The translations under genes were made by a program, and so were the position numbers. Below the pieces are notes generated by a model. The model was not told the DNA's origin. It made no database searches and saw only the letters and a program-made list of their open reading frames with translations. 64,000 nucleotides of DNA from Actinocrispum wychmicini (lineage in GTDB: Bacteria > Actinomycetota > Actinomycetes > Mycobacteriales > Pseudonocardiaceae): NCBI RefSeq assembly GCF_004345645.1, contig NZ_SLWS01000013.1, positions 265,988 to 329,987 on the forward strand, read 5' to 3'. Positions 8,321 through 15,891 of the stretch are shown in pieces (the first letter of the stretch is position 1; every line of letters begins with the position of its first letter).

Positions 8321-8527
8321 GGCCCGACCGGACCGACATCCCCTGAGTGACCCGCGCACTGTCTCATTCGTGCGCCCCGGTGCAGCGTGGCCAGCCTGCC
8401 GAAATGCCCAGCAAGGCCGTGACACCGGGCGGCGTGACTCAGGCGATGAGGCACAGATCGGAGTCCGGAACGGGGTGTTCGCTCCTGGTGAACTCGCCTG
8501 GGGAGTGACTGGTGGCACACTCGGGGT

Positions 8528-8737
8528 ATGGCCAATCCTCTTTCGCGCCTGCTTCGGCGGTTGTTCCGTCGCCGGGTTCCCGCAGGGGTGGGTTCCGGTC
8601 GCCGTCCTGGTGAGGCCGGCGGCTCCGCGGGTGTCCGTGAGCCTCGTCGTCCCAGGCCGAACGGTCCGATCGGGCGCGGCACCAAACCGGACCCGCAGCC
8701 GTCCCAGATGATCACGTTGCGAGACCCGAGGGAGTGA
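8528..8737 (+). CDS. Small arginine-rich protein, coupled to the serpin gene
   Basis: This 69-aa protein starts MANPLSRLLRRLFRRR and continues as a low-complexity, glycine- and arginine-rich chain ending MITLRDPRE. The N-terminal 16 residues could form a basic amphipathic helix. No family is recognised. It ends in a GTGA overlap with the serpin start at 8734, which is the main reason to regard it as real. There is no strong SD. It could bind nucleic acid or membrane, or act mainly to couple serpin translation. Confidence 0.5.
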   Translation: MANPLSRLLRRLFRRRVPAGVGSGRRPGEAGGSAGVREPRRPRPNGPIGRGTKPDPQPSQMITLRDPRE

Positions 8738-9843
8738 CCGCTATCGAGCGTGCTCATCTTCAGTTCACTGTCGCCCTGCAGGACAGGCTTGCGGGGAGTG
8801 GGAACGTGGTCTGGTCCCCGTTCTCGGTGGCGAGTGCGCTCGCGTTGGCGGCTCGTGGTGCCGCGGGCGCGACCAGAGACGAGCTGGTCGCTTTGTTGTT
8901 GGGGGACAAGGGTGCGCAGGTTGAGGACCTGATTCGGGTGTTGGGTGCGGCCGAGGATGTGGTACGGGCGGGTTCCAGCGGTGAGCAGCCGGAGATCGCG
9001 GTGTCCAACACGTTCTGGGCCGACGAGATCATCCCGGTCCGGCCGGAGTTCGCCGAGGCGTTGACCGACATGCCGAGTGGGGCGGTTCGGTCCGCGCCGT
9101 TCCAGCAGGATCCGGATGGCGCGCGGGATCTGATCAACAAGGATGTCGCACGGACCACGCACGACCTCATCCCCGAACTGCTTCCGGATGGTGCGATCTG
9201 TCCGGACACGGTTGCCGCCCTGGTCAACGCGCTGTACCTGAAGGTGGCCTGGCTCGGGAAGTTCGACGAGACGGCCACACGACCCCGCGACTTCCACACT
9301 CCCACGGGCACCAAGCAGGTGCCGACCATGTTCGTGCGCGGCGAGCGGGAGAACTTTGGCTACGCCAAGGTTCCGGGGTGGCAGGCGGTGCGGATCCACA
9401 CGGTCGGCCAGGTCGATGCCTTTGTCCTGCTGCCGGACGGGAAGTTGCCAGACGTCGACGCGGACACGTTGGGCAGGTTGCTGGCGGCACCGGGTCGGCA
9501 TCCGGTGAACCTTCGGCTGCCGAAGCTGTCTCTCAAGCTTCAGGCGCCGCTGACCGACGTGCTCCAACGGCTCGGTGTCGCGACGATGTTCACCAATGAC
9601 GCCGAGTTCCCGGGCATCAGTGCCGCTCCTCTCGCTGTTCAGGCTGTTCTGCACGAAACCGTGCTCAAGATGGACGAGCAGGGATTCGAGGGCGCGGCGG
9701 CGACCGCGGTGATGATGCGGTTGTTGTCGTTCAGTCCGCAGCGGCCGGTGGAGGTCACCGTGGACCGGCCGTTCCTGGTGGTGATCCGGCACACCCGGAC
9801 AGGTGTGATCTATTTCTCCGGCAGGGTGGCTGATCCGTCCTAA
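8734..9843 (+). CDS. Serpin (serine protease inhibitor family)
   Basis: The 369-aa protein has the full serpin fold length. N-terminal WSPFSVASALALAARGA is the helix-B signature. NALYLKVAWLGKFD is the breach strand, and the hinge DEQGFEGAAATAVMM is followed by a reactive loop and VDRPFLVVIRH, then the family ending. Inhibitory serpins usually have Thr or Ser at P14 and Ala at P12; here they are Phe and Gly. Counting from hinge Gly (P15) puts P1-P1' near Leu-Ser (LLSFSP), which would favour chymotrypsin- or elastase-like targets, but loop length makes this uncertain. No signal peptide is seen, so it is probably cytoplasmic. GTG at 8734 overlaps the upstream stop by 4 bp. Bacterial serpins are patchily distributed, suggesting transfer. 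Confidence 0.9.
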   Translation: MTAIERAHLQFTVALQDRLAGSGNVVWSPFSVASALALAARGAAGATRDELVALLLGDKGAQVEDLIRVLGAAEDVVRAGSSGEQPEIAVSNTFWADEIIPVRPEFAEALTDMPSGAVRSAPFQQDPDGARDLINKDVARTTHDLIPELLPDGAICPDTVAALVNALYLKVAWLGKFDETATRPRDFHTPTGTKQVPTMFVRGERENFGYAKVPGWQAVRIHTVGQVDAFVLLPDGKLPDVDADTLGRLLAAPGRHPVNLRLPKLSLKLQAPLTDVLQRLGVATMFTNDAEFPGISAAPLAVQAVLHETVLKMDEQGFEGAAATAVMMRLLSFSPQRPVEVTVDRPFLVVIRHTRTGVIYFSGRVADPS

Positions 9844-9851
9844 GCTGCGGT

Positions 9852-10643
9852 ATGCCAACCGTACGCGTAGAACGTTCAGGTCCGGTGTGGACGGTCGTGC
9901 TGTCCCGGCCGGAGGCGCGCAACGCCGTCGACGGCCCGACCGCCAGAGCCCTCGCCGACGCGTTCCGCGAGTTCGACGCCGCCGAAGACGCGGCGGTGGC
10001 CGTGCTGTGGGGCGAGGGCGGCACGTTCTGTGCCGGTGCGGACCTCAAGGCCATCGGTACCGAACGCGGAAACCAGGCAGCGCACGACGGCGACGGGCCG
10101 ATGGGCCCGACTCGGATGCGCCTCAGCAAGCCCGTGGTCGCCGCCGTCTCGGGATACGCCGTGGCCGGTGGACTTGAGTTGGCCATCTGGTGTGACCTGC
10201 GGGTGGCCGCGCAGGACGCTGTCTTCGGCGTGTTCTGCCGGCGGTGGGGTGTGCCGTTGATCGACGGTGGCACGTTCCGGCTGCCCAGGCTGATCGGGCA
10301 GAGCCGAGCCATGGACATGGTCCTGACCGGGCGGGCTGTCGACGCGACCGAGGCGTACGAGATGGGCCTGGTGAACCGCGTGGTGCCGGCCGGCGAGGAA
10401 CGCGCGGCAGCCGAGGCACTCGCCCTGGCCCTGGTCGGCCTGCCGCAGACCTGTCTGCGGCAGGACCGGCTTTCGTTGCTGGAGCAGTGGGGGATGGACG
10501 AGGACGCGGCGTTGGCCAACGAACTGGAGCATGGCTTCACTTCGCTGGCCGGTGGCGCGTTGGACGGCGCCGCCCGGTTCACGGCCGGGGCTGGCCGGCA
10601 TGGGCTGTCACATTCCGAGGAGCCGTCTCGTCTGGAGGGGTGA
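9852..10643 (+). CDS. Enoyl-CoA hydratase/isomerase (crotonase family)
   Basis: The 263-aa protein has the crotonase fold markers: RPEARNAVDG near residue 20, the oxyanion-hole segment GEGGTFCAGADLKAIG (about 54-69) and the second oxyanion segment AVSGYAVAGGLELAIWCDLRVAA (about 98-120). These enzymes act on acyl-CoA thioesters in fatty-acid or aromatic degradation. The residue after GGLELA is Trp and the second catalytic Glu is not obvious, so hydration is not assured; isomerase or hydrolase activity is possible. The ATG lies 5 nt after TAAGCT (9841-9846) with no SD, suggesting a leaderless transcript. Its 3' end contains the ECF-type promoter for the next gene. Confidence 0.85.
   Translation: MPTVRVERSGPVWTVVLSRPEARNAVDGPTARALADAFREFDAAEDAAVAVLWGEGGTFCAGADLKAIGTERGNQAAHDGDGPMGPTRMRLSKPVVAAVSGYAVAGGLELAIWCDLRVAAQDAVFGVFCRRWGVPLIDGGTFRLPRLIGQSRAMDMVLTGRAVDATEAYEMGLVNRVVPAGEERAAAEALALALVGLPQTCLRQDRLSLLEQWGMDEDAALANELEHGFTSLAGGALDGAARFTAGAGRHGLSHSEEPSRLEG
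10606..10632 (+). promoter_or_regulatory. ECF41-type promoter TGTCACA-N16-CGTC
   Basis: TGTCACA (10606-10612), exactly 16 nt, then CGTC (10629-10632) matches the motif reported for ECF41 sigma factors. It sits inside the end of the crotonase gene, 33 bp before the CMD-family start at 10666. The ECF41-type sigma gene is the next gene downstream, on the other strand. Confidence 0.7.
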
Positions 10644-10665
10644 CCACGCGAGAGGAGTAGACGAG

Positions 10666-11244
10666 ATGCCCCGAATTCCCGCGGTCGAGTCCAAGAAGGC
10701 CGGGCTGATCGGCAGATTCATGTACAGGTACGCGAGGAAGCGGTACGGCGCCGTGCCCGACCCGCTGGCTGTCACCCGGCACCACCGCGGCTTGTCGTTC
10801 GCTGGCGGCCTGCACGAACTGCTGGCCGAACGGGCCAGCAAAACCCTGCCCGCGTCCGTCCGCGAATTGGCGGTCTACCGCGCGGCGGTGCAGCTGGGCT
10901 GCTCGTGGTGCATCGACTTCGGCACCATGCTGCAACGCCTGGACGGCCTCGACATCGATCGCCTCAAGGACATCGACAGCTACGCGACGTCCCCGAAGTA
11001 CACCGAGCAGGAGCGGCTCGCGATCGCCTACGCCGACGCGATGACCGCCACGCCCATCCAGGTCACCGACGAACAGGTGGCCCAACTCGTGGCCGAGTTC
11101 GGCGAGAAGGGTGTCGTGGAACTGACGTACCAGATCGGGCTGGAGAACATGCGCGCCCGGACGAACAGCGCGCTCGGCATCGCCGAACAGGGCTTCACCT
11201 CGGGCGACGCGTGCCTCATTCCTCAGGGAAAGGCACGCGGGTGA
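10666..11244 (+). CDS. Carboxymuconolactone decarboxylase (AhpD-like) family protein
   Basis: The 192-aa protein carries the AhpD/CMD core RAAVQLGCSWCIDFG near residues 72-86. Its CxxC pair and downstream acidic residue support peroxidase or thiol-disulfide chemistry. ATG at 10666 has AGAGGAG about 9 nt upstream. ECF41 sigma factors are typically encoded next to a COE gene (carboxymuconolactone decarboxylase, oxidoreductase or epimerase) and control it; this gene fits that partner role. It converges on the sigma gene with a 29-bp overlap (11216-11244). The promoter at 10606 would transcribe it independently of the crotonase. The physiological substrate is unknown. Confidence 0.85.
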   Translation: MPRIPAVESKKAGLIGRFMYRYARKRYGAVPDPLAVTRHHRGLSFAGGLHELLAERASKTLPASVRELAVYRAAVQLGCSWCIDFGTMLQRLDGLDIDRLKDIDSYATSPKYTEQERLAIAYADAMTATPIQVTDEQVAQLVAEFGEKGVVELTYQIGLENMRARTNSALGIAEQGFTSGDACLIPQGKARG

Positions 11245-12148
11245 GCTTGTCCGGGTTCACCACGTCGTAACAGGCGGCGATCTTGCCGTCCCGGACGGCG
11301 AACGCGGTCACCCGGCGCATCACGGCCTGGTGGCCCGCGTCGTCGCGGAGGTCGGTCAGCAGCAGGCCGAGATCCCCGTTGACCAGCATCGGCATGCCCG
11401 TGAGCTCGGTCAGGCCGTACTTGGTCATCAGGCCGAGCAGGAAGCGGGCCACCTTGTCGGGGCCGGACACGATCCGCAGCGCGGTGCGGGCCTTGCCGTT
11501 CGCGTCGCCGACCAGGTGCACGTCCGGGTGCAGCAGTTCGACGAGCGTGTTCAGGTCGCCGCTGGTCAGCGCGACGATGACGCGCTCGAGCAGTTCGCGT
11601 TGCTGGTCGAAGGAAGCCCGAGGCGGTGGGTCGGCGTCGGCGAGGGCCTTGCGGCCCCGGGACGCGTGTTGCCGTGCTGCCGCGGTCGTGACGCTGAGGA
11701 TCTCCGCGATCTCGTCGAACGGCACGCTGAACGCGTCATGCAGGACGAACGCGACCCGCTGTTCCGGGGTGAGCTTGTCCAACACGACAAGCGCGGCCAT
11801 CCGTACGCCGTCCTGGCGCACGATCGTGTCCAGCGGGTCTTCGCTGGGCGGCGCCCCGATGGACGTCACGACGGGTTCCGGCAGCCACGGGCCGGTGTAG
11901 TGCTCGCGCCGCACGGCCGCGGACCGCAGCCGGTCGAGACAGATCCGGCCGACCACCGTGGTCAGCCAGCCACGCAGGTCGCGGATGTCCGTGTGGTCCA
12001 CAGTGGACAGTCGGAGCCATGCCTCCTGGACCGCGTCCTCGGCGTCCGCGAGCGTGCTCGTCAGCCGGTAGGCGACGCCGAGCAGGTGCGCCCGGTGTTC
12101 GGAGAACTCGGCGGCGAGGGTGTCCAGGCTGACCGTCACGAGATTCAT
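11216..12148 (-). CDS. ECF41-type RNA polymerase sigma factor with SnoaL-like C-terminal extension
   Basis: The 310-aa protein has sigma-70 region 2 (LLGVAYRLTSTLADAEDAVQEAWLR, about 20-45) and region 4 (LDKLTPEQRVAFVLHDAFSVPFDEIAEIL, about 130-160). A SnoaL-like tail of about 120 residues follows. ECF41 tails carry DGGGK and NPDKL motifs; here GDANGK and NPDKL are present, so the first is a variant. In this group the tail regulates sigma activity in place of an anti-sigma factor. The start at 12148 is chosen because the sigma fold begins immediately (MNLVTVSLD). A longer frame reaches 12466 but overlaps dnaG. It is divergent from dnaG by 28 bp and converges on the CMD gene, its probable target. 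Confidence 0.88.
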   Translation of the reverse strand: MNLVTVSLDTLAAEFSEHRAHLLGVAYRLTSTLADAEDAVQEAWLRLSTVDHTDIRDLRGWLTTVVGRICLDRLRSAAVRREHYTGPWLPEPVVTSIGAPPSEDPLDTIVRQDGVRMAALVVLDKLTPEQRVAFVLHDAFSVPFDEIAEILSVTTAAARQHASRGRKALADADPPPRASFDQQRELLERVIVALTSGDLNTLVELLHPDVHLVGDANGKARTALRIVSGPDKVARFLLGLMTKYGLTELTGMPMLVNGDLGLLLTDLRDDAGHQAVMRRVTAFAVRDGKIAACYDVVNPDKLTRVPFPEE

Positions 12149-12176
12149 CGTATGCGTCGGGCCTAGACTCAGCGAT

Positions 12177-14075
12177 GTGGCTGGACGGATCCGGGAGAGC
12201 GATATCGCCCTCGTGCGTGAGCGCAACCAGATCGACGACGTGATCGGCGAGTACGTCGCGTTGCGCCGGGTCGGCGGGGGAGCGGTGAAGGGCCTGTGCC
12301 CGTTCCACGACGAGAAGACCCCGTCGTTCAACGTGCGCCCGACCCACGGCACGTTCCACTGCTTCGGTTGCGGCGAGGGCGGCGACGTCATCGCGTTCCT
12401 GTGTAAGATCGACCACCTGAGCTTCGTCGAGGCGGTCGAGCGCCTGGCCGAACGCGTGGGCGTCAAGCTGACCTACGAAGGCGGCGGCACCAGCGTCCAG
12501 CGTGACCGCGGCACCCGGACCAGGCTCGTCGACGCCCACCGCGCCGCCGCCGAGTTCTACGCCGAGCAGCTGCGCACGCCGGACGCCCAGCCTGCCCGCG
12601 AGTTCCTCGCCGAACGCGGGTTCGACCAGGCCGCGGCCGTCCAGTTCGGCTGCGGCTTCGCGCCCGCCGGCTGGGACGTGCTGACCAAGTACCTGCTCGG
12701 CCGCGGGTTCGAGCTGCCCGAGCTGGAGAAGGCCGGGCTGGCCAAGGCGGGTCGCCGCGGCCCGATCGACCAGTTCCACCGGCGGCTGCTGTGGCCGATC
12801 AAGGACCTCGGCGGCGACGTTGTGGGCTTCGGCGCCCGGCGGATCTTCGACGACGACCAGATCCAGGCCAAGTACCTCAACACCCGCGAGACCCCGGTCT
12901 ACAAGAAGTCCCAGGTCCTGTTCGGTCTCGACCTGGCCAAACGGGAGATCGCCAAGCGTCACCAGGTCGTCGTGGTCGAGGGCTACACCGACGTCATGGC
13001 CATGCATCTGGCGGGCGTGCCGACGGCTGTGGCGTCGTGCGGTACGGCGTTCGGCACCGAGCACATCGCCGTGCTGCGGCGGCTGTTGATGGACGACAAG
13101 TTCTTCCGCGGCGAGGTGATCTACACCTTCGACGGCGACGAGGCCGGCAAGAAGGCCGCGATGAAGGCGTTCGAAGAGGACCAGCGGTTCGCGTCCCAGA
13201 CGTTCATCGCGGTCGCGCCGGACGGCATGGATCCCTGCGAGTTGCGCCAGAACAAGGGTGACGTGGCCGTTCGTGACCTGGTCGCGCGCAGGCAGCGGCT
13301 GATCGAGTTCTGGATCCGGGCCGAGCTGGCGACCCACGACCTGGACGCGGCGGAAGGCCGGGTTCAGGCGTTGCGCCGGACCGTGCCGATCGTCGCGCAG
13401 ATCAAGGACGTCGCCCTGCGGGACGAGTACGCCCGGCAGTTGGCCGGCTGGATCGGCTGGGACGACATCCAGACCGTGGTCCGCCGCGTGCGGGAGACGT
13501 CCAACGGAAAGGCAGCGCCTGCCCGCAAGGCAGCGCCGGTGGACGAGAACCAGGGTGCCTTGGCGATCGAGGTGCAGGGCCCGACCCGGCCCAAGCCGAA
13601 CGATCCCGAGCTGCACCTGCAGCGGGAGGCGCTCAAGTCCGCGTTGCAGGTCCCTGCGCTGGCTGGGCCGTACTTCGACAGCCTGCCCGGCGAGGCGTTC
13701 ACCGAGCCCGCGTACCTGGAGCTGCACCAGGCGCTGCAGGCCGCGGGTGGCGCGTCGTGCGGGCTGGCCGGCGCGGGGCTGGTTGCCGAGGTTGTGAAGA
13801 ACTGCCAGCACCAGGTCGTCCAGTCGTTGGTCACCGAGCTTTCGGTCGAGGCGATGCGGGCGCGCGCCGAGCCGGACCTGCGGTACGTGGAGAGCATGAT
13901 CGCGGCGCTGAACAAGAGCGTGGTCGCCCGGCAGATCGCCGACATCAAGTCCCGGTTGCAGCGGCTGAGCCCGCTGGAGCACGCGGACGAGTACCGGGCG
14001 TTGTTCGGCGACCTCGTGGCCATGGAGCAGTACCACAAGGCGTTGGGGGAGCAGGCCTCCGGGAGTTACGGCTGA
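12177..14075 (+). CDS. dnaG: DNA primase
   Basis: The 632-aa protein synthesises RNA primers at the replication fork with the DnaB helicase. The N-terminal CHC2 zinc ribbon is complete (CPFH near residue 41, CFGC near 62). The catalytic TOPRIM region has VVVVEGYTDVMAMH (about 263) and FDGDEAGKKA (about 319). A C-terminal helicase-binding region follows. The GTG at 12177 lies 7 nt after a TAGACT box (12164-12169) with no SD, which fits a leaderless transcript. The stop overlaps the next start (TGATG), so the following gene is coupled. Confidence 0.95.
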   Translation: MAGRIRESDIALVRERNQIDDVIGEYVALRRVGGGAVKGLCPFHDEKTPSFNVRPTHGTFHCFGCGEGGDVIAFLCKIDHLSFVEAVERLAERVGVKLTYEGGGTSVQRDRGTRTRLVDAHRAAAEFYAEQLRTPDAQPAREFLAERGFDQAAAVQFGCGFAPAGWDVLTKYLLGRGFELPELEKAGLAKAGRRGPIDQFHRRLLWPIKDLGGDVVGFGARRIFDDDQIQAKYLNTRETPVYKKSQVLFGLDLAKREIAKRHQVVVVEGYTDVMAMHLAGVPTAVASCGTAFGTEHIAVLRRLLMDDKFFRGEVIYTFDGDEAGKKAAMKAFEEDQRFASQTFIAVAPDGMDPCELRQNKGDVAVRDLVARRQRLIEFWIRAELATHDLDAAEGRVQALRRTVPIVAQIKDVALRDEYARQLAGWIGWDDIQTVVRRVRETSNGKAAPARKAAPVDENQGALAIEVQGPTRPKPNDPELHLQREALKSALQVPALAGPYFDSLPGEAFTEPAYLELHQALQAAGGASCGLAGAGLVAEVVKNCQHQVVQSLVTELSVEAMRARAEPDLRYVESMIAALNKSVVARQIADIKSRLQRLSPLEHADEYRALFGDLVAMEQYHKALGEQASGSYG

Positions 14076-14605
14076 TGCTGCGCCGATTCATCGACCGGGT
14101 GACCGGGCGAACCGTCCCGCCGGGCTTCGAGGGCACCCTAGAGCCGGACGAGTACGTGTTGGCCGCGTGTGACGTGAAGTCGGGCGGGCACCTCGTGGCC
14201 ACGTCGTTGGGTTTGTGGCTGCCGGGGTCGCGGCGGGTCGGCTGGCATCTGATCAGCAAGGCCACGTGGGGTGAAGGCGCGTTGGTGCTGGTCGAGGCCG
14301 TCGAGGCGGCCAAGGCGGGGGACGCGGTCGTGCTGTCGGACATGCCGCCGGTGCGGTTCGTCGTGGTCAATGGCGGCCGGCTGCCGGACATCGTGCACAA
14401 ACGGGTGACTACGTCGATTGCGTCACGGCACCGCCAGGAGCTGCCAGGCGGCGGGGCGTGGTTCGTCCAGCGAAAAGTCCCTGGTCAGGGCGGGATTGTG
14501 CTGCAGGTCCGGCCGGATCCGGGGACGTCGCCGGAGGCGGTCGAGCAGGTCGCCAGGGACGTGTCGGCGAAATTGAGGTTGATGCCGGACACCACCGAGC
14601 AATAA
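14075..14605 (+). CDS. Conserved hypothetical protein following dnaG
   Basis: The 176-aa soluble protein begins MLRRFIDRVTG. It has two small beta-rich stretches (DEYVLAACDVKSGGHLVATSLGLWLP and VGWHLISKATW), no membrane segment and no catalytic motif I can name. It starts at the last base of the dnaG stop (TGATG), so it is translated with primase. It looks like the actinobacterial conserved protein often found after dnaG. A role in nucleic-acid metabolism is only a guess from position. Confidence 0.7.
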   Translation: MLRRFIDRVTGRTVPPGFEGTLEPDEYVLAACDVKSGGHLVATSLGLWLPGSRRVGWHLISKATWGEGALVLVEAVEAAKAGDAVVLSDMPPVRFVVVNGGRLPDIVHKRVTTSIASRHRQELPGGGAWFVQRKVPGQGGIVLQVRPDPGTSPEAVEQVARDVSAKLRLMPDTTEQ

Positions 14606-14638
14606 AGTACGGACGTACGGTTTGCTAGGAGGTGTGTC

Positions 14639-15394
14639 ATGTGGGACCCCGACAAGTACCTGACCTTTTCCGATCACCGCTCCCGGCCGTTCTACGAGCT
14701 CATTGGCCGCGTCCAAGCGCCCTCACCCCGGCGCGTGGTGGACCTGGGCTGTGGACCGGGCACCCTGACCTCGATGCTGGCCTACCGCTGGCCCTCGGCC
14801 GCGTTGGAGGCGATGGACTCCTCGCCCGAGATGGTCGATGCGGCCCGCTCGCGCGGAATCGACGCGTGTGTCGGTGACGTCGCCGACTGGAAACCCCAGG
14901 CGGACACCGACGTCATCGTCACCAACGCCGTGCTGCAGTGGGTCCCGGGACACGACGAGATCCTCCGCCGGTGGGTCTCCCTGTTGCCTTCCGGCGCCTG
15001 GATCGCCCTGCAAGTGCCGGGCAACTTCGAAGCCCCGTCGCATGCCTTGGTGCGTGAACTGGTGGCCGGTTCGTGGCACTCACGGCTGTCTTCGGTGATG
15101 CTGCGCGAGGAAGACGCGGTCTTCACCCCGATGGGTTACGCGGCGATCCTCGACGGCTGCCAGGTCGACGCCTGGGAGACCACCTACATCCAGGTCCTGG
15201 CCGGCGACGATCCGGTATTCGAGTGGATCACGGGTACCGCGTTGCGTCCCATCAAAGCCGAACTGTCGGACGAGGAATGGGACCAGTTCCGCGCCGACCT
15301 CACCCCGATGCTCCGCGCGGCATATCCCACGCGCACCAACGGGGAGACCTGGTTCCCCTTCCGTCGGGTCTTCGTCGTCGCGCAGACTCCCTAG
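14639..15394 (+). CDS. tam: Trans-aconitate 2-methyltransferase-like SAM methyltransferase
   Basis: The 251-aa protein has the class I SAM motif VVDLGCGPGTLTSML (about 33-47), AMDSSPEMVDAAR (about 61-73), GDVADW, and TNAVLQWVPGHDEIL (about 98-112). The WDPDKYLTFSDHRSRPF start and overall length match Tam, which methylates trans-aconitate to relieve aconitase inhibition. ATG at 14639 has a strong AGGAGG 7 nt upstream. It converges with the short membrane protein at 15391, overlapping by 4 bp. Confidence 0.85.
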   Translation: MWDPDKYLTFSDHRSRPFYELIGRVQAPSPRRVVDLGCGPGTLTSMLAYRWPSAALEAMDSSPEMVDAARSRGIDACVGDVADWKPQADTDVIVTNAVLQWVPGHDEILRRWVSLLPSGAWIALQVPGNFEAPSHALVRELVAGSWHSRLSSVMLREEDAVFTPMGYAAILDGCQVDAWETTYIQVLAGDDPVFEWITGTALRPIKAELSDEEWDQFRADLTPMLRAAYPTRTNGETWFPFRRVFVVAQTP

Positions 15395-15570
15395 CCGGCG
15401 CCGCGCCCCAGCTTCTCGCCGATCTTGGCGCGCGCCACCCCGGCCGCACTCTGCACAGCGGGGTGCTCAAGGAGTCGGTGGTACGCCCGGATGATCTGCT
15501 CGTACCGCTCCCGCCCGGCCTTGGCGCCCAACACATACCCCACGGCCAACCCCACCAGGAACACCTTCAT
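15391..15570 (-). CDS. Small YtxH-like single-span membrane protein
   Basis: The 59-aa product starts MKVFLVGLAVGYVLGAKAGRERYEQI: one short glycine-rich hydrophobic segment, then an amphipathic basic helix. The GYVLGAKAGRERY motif is typical of the small YtxH-like proteins of actinobacteria. ATG at 15570 is preferred to the longer frame (15606) because GGGAGG lies 7-8 nt upstream. The function of the family is not established; envelope stress is an inference from relatives. Confidence 0.75.
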   Translation of the reverse strand: MKVFLVGLAVGYVLGAKAGRERYEQIIRAYHRLLEHPAVQSAAGVARAKIGEKLGRGAG

Positions 15571-15705
15571 GCGCAAACCTCCCGAGCCGCGGTCACGTCC
15601 CTCCATCTTCCCCCAGGCGCCACCCCCCTGCCGACCAACCCACCACCCCGTGCGCTAGAGTTGTCAACAGTCAGCCGGGAGCCACCCGGCCGGCCAGTAG
15701 AGCAG

Positions 15706-15778
15706 TCCTCCATAGCTCAATTGGCAGAGCATTCGACTGTTAATCGAAGGGTTGCTGGTTCGAGTCCAGCTGGAGGAG
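15706..15778 (+). tRNA. tRNA-Asn (GTT)
   Basis: A 73-nt cloverleaf. The acceptor arms TCCTCCA (15706-15712) and TGGAGGA (15771-15777) pair, with discriminator G. The D-arm AGCTCAATTGGCAGAGC, anticodon arm TTCGA-CTGTTAA-TCGAA with anticodon GTT (15739-15741), and T-arm with GGTTCGAGTCC are present. The 3' CCA is not encoded in full. Confidence 0.97.
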
Positions 15779-15780
15779 CA

Positions 15781-15808
15781 AAGAGGCAGGCGAGAGCCTG
15801 CCTCTTTT
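15781..15808 (+). terminator. Intrinsic terminator after tRNA-Asn
   Basis: An 11-bp perfect stem AAGAGGCAGGC / GCCTGCCTCTT around a GAGA loop, ending in a short T-run, directly follows the tRNA. It implies that tRNA-Asn is transcribed separately from the next tRNA. Confidence 0.85.
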
Positions 15809-15817
15809 GATATCTCG

Positions 15818-15891
15818 GGGCCGGTAGCTCAGTTGGTCAGAGCAGGGGACTCATAATCCCTTGGCCGTGGGTTCGAGCCCCACCCGGCCCA
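15818..15891 (+). tRNA. tRNA with CAT anticodon (Met elongator or Ile2)
   Basis: A 74-nt cloverleaf. Acceptor GGGCCGG (15818-15824) pairs with CCGGCCC (15884-15890), with discriminator A followed by CC. The anticodon loop CTCATAA gives CAT at 15852-15854. The first pair is G-C and there is no run of three G-C pairs as in initiator anticodon stems, so it is not tRNA-fMet. Elongator Met versus lysidine-modified Ile2 cannot be settled by eye. The convergent MFS gene appears to end inside it. Confidence 0.93.

Noticed and set aside
8009..9858. Minus-strand frames encoding long Gly/Arg/Ala runs through the CCGCCA array and the serpin gene
   Set aside because: They come from translating the microsatellite and the complement of the serpin gene; there is no plausible start or homologous domain.
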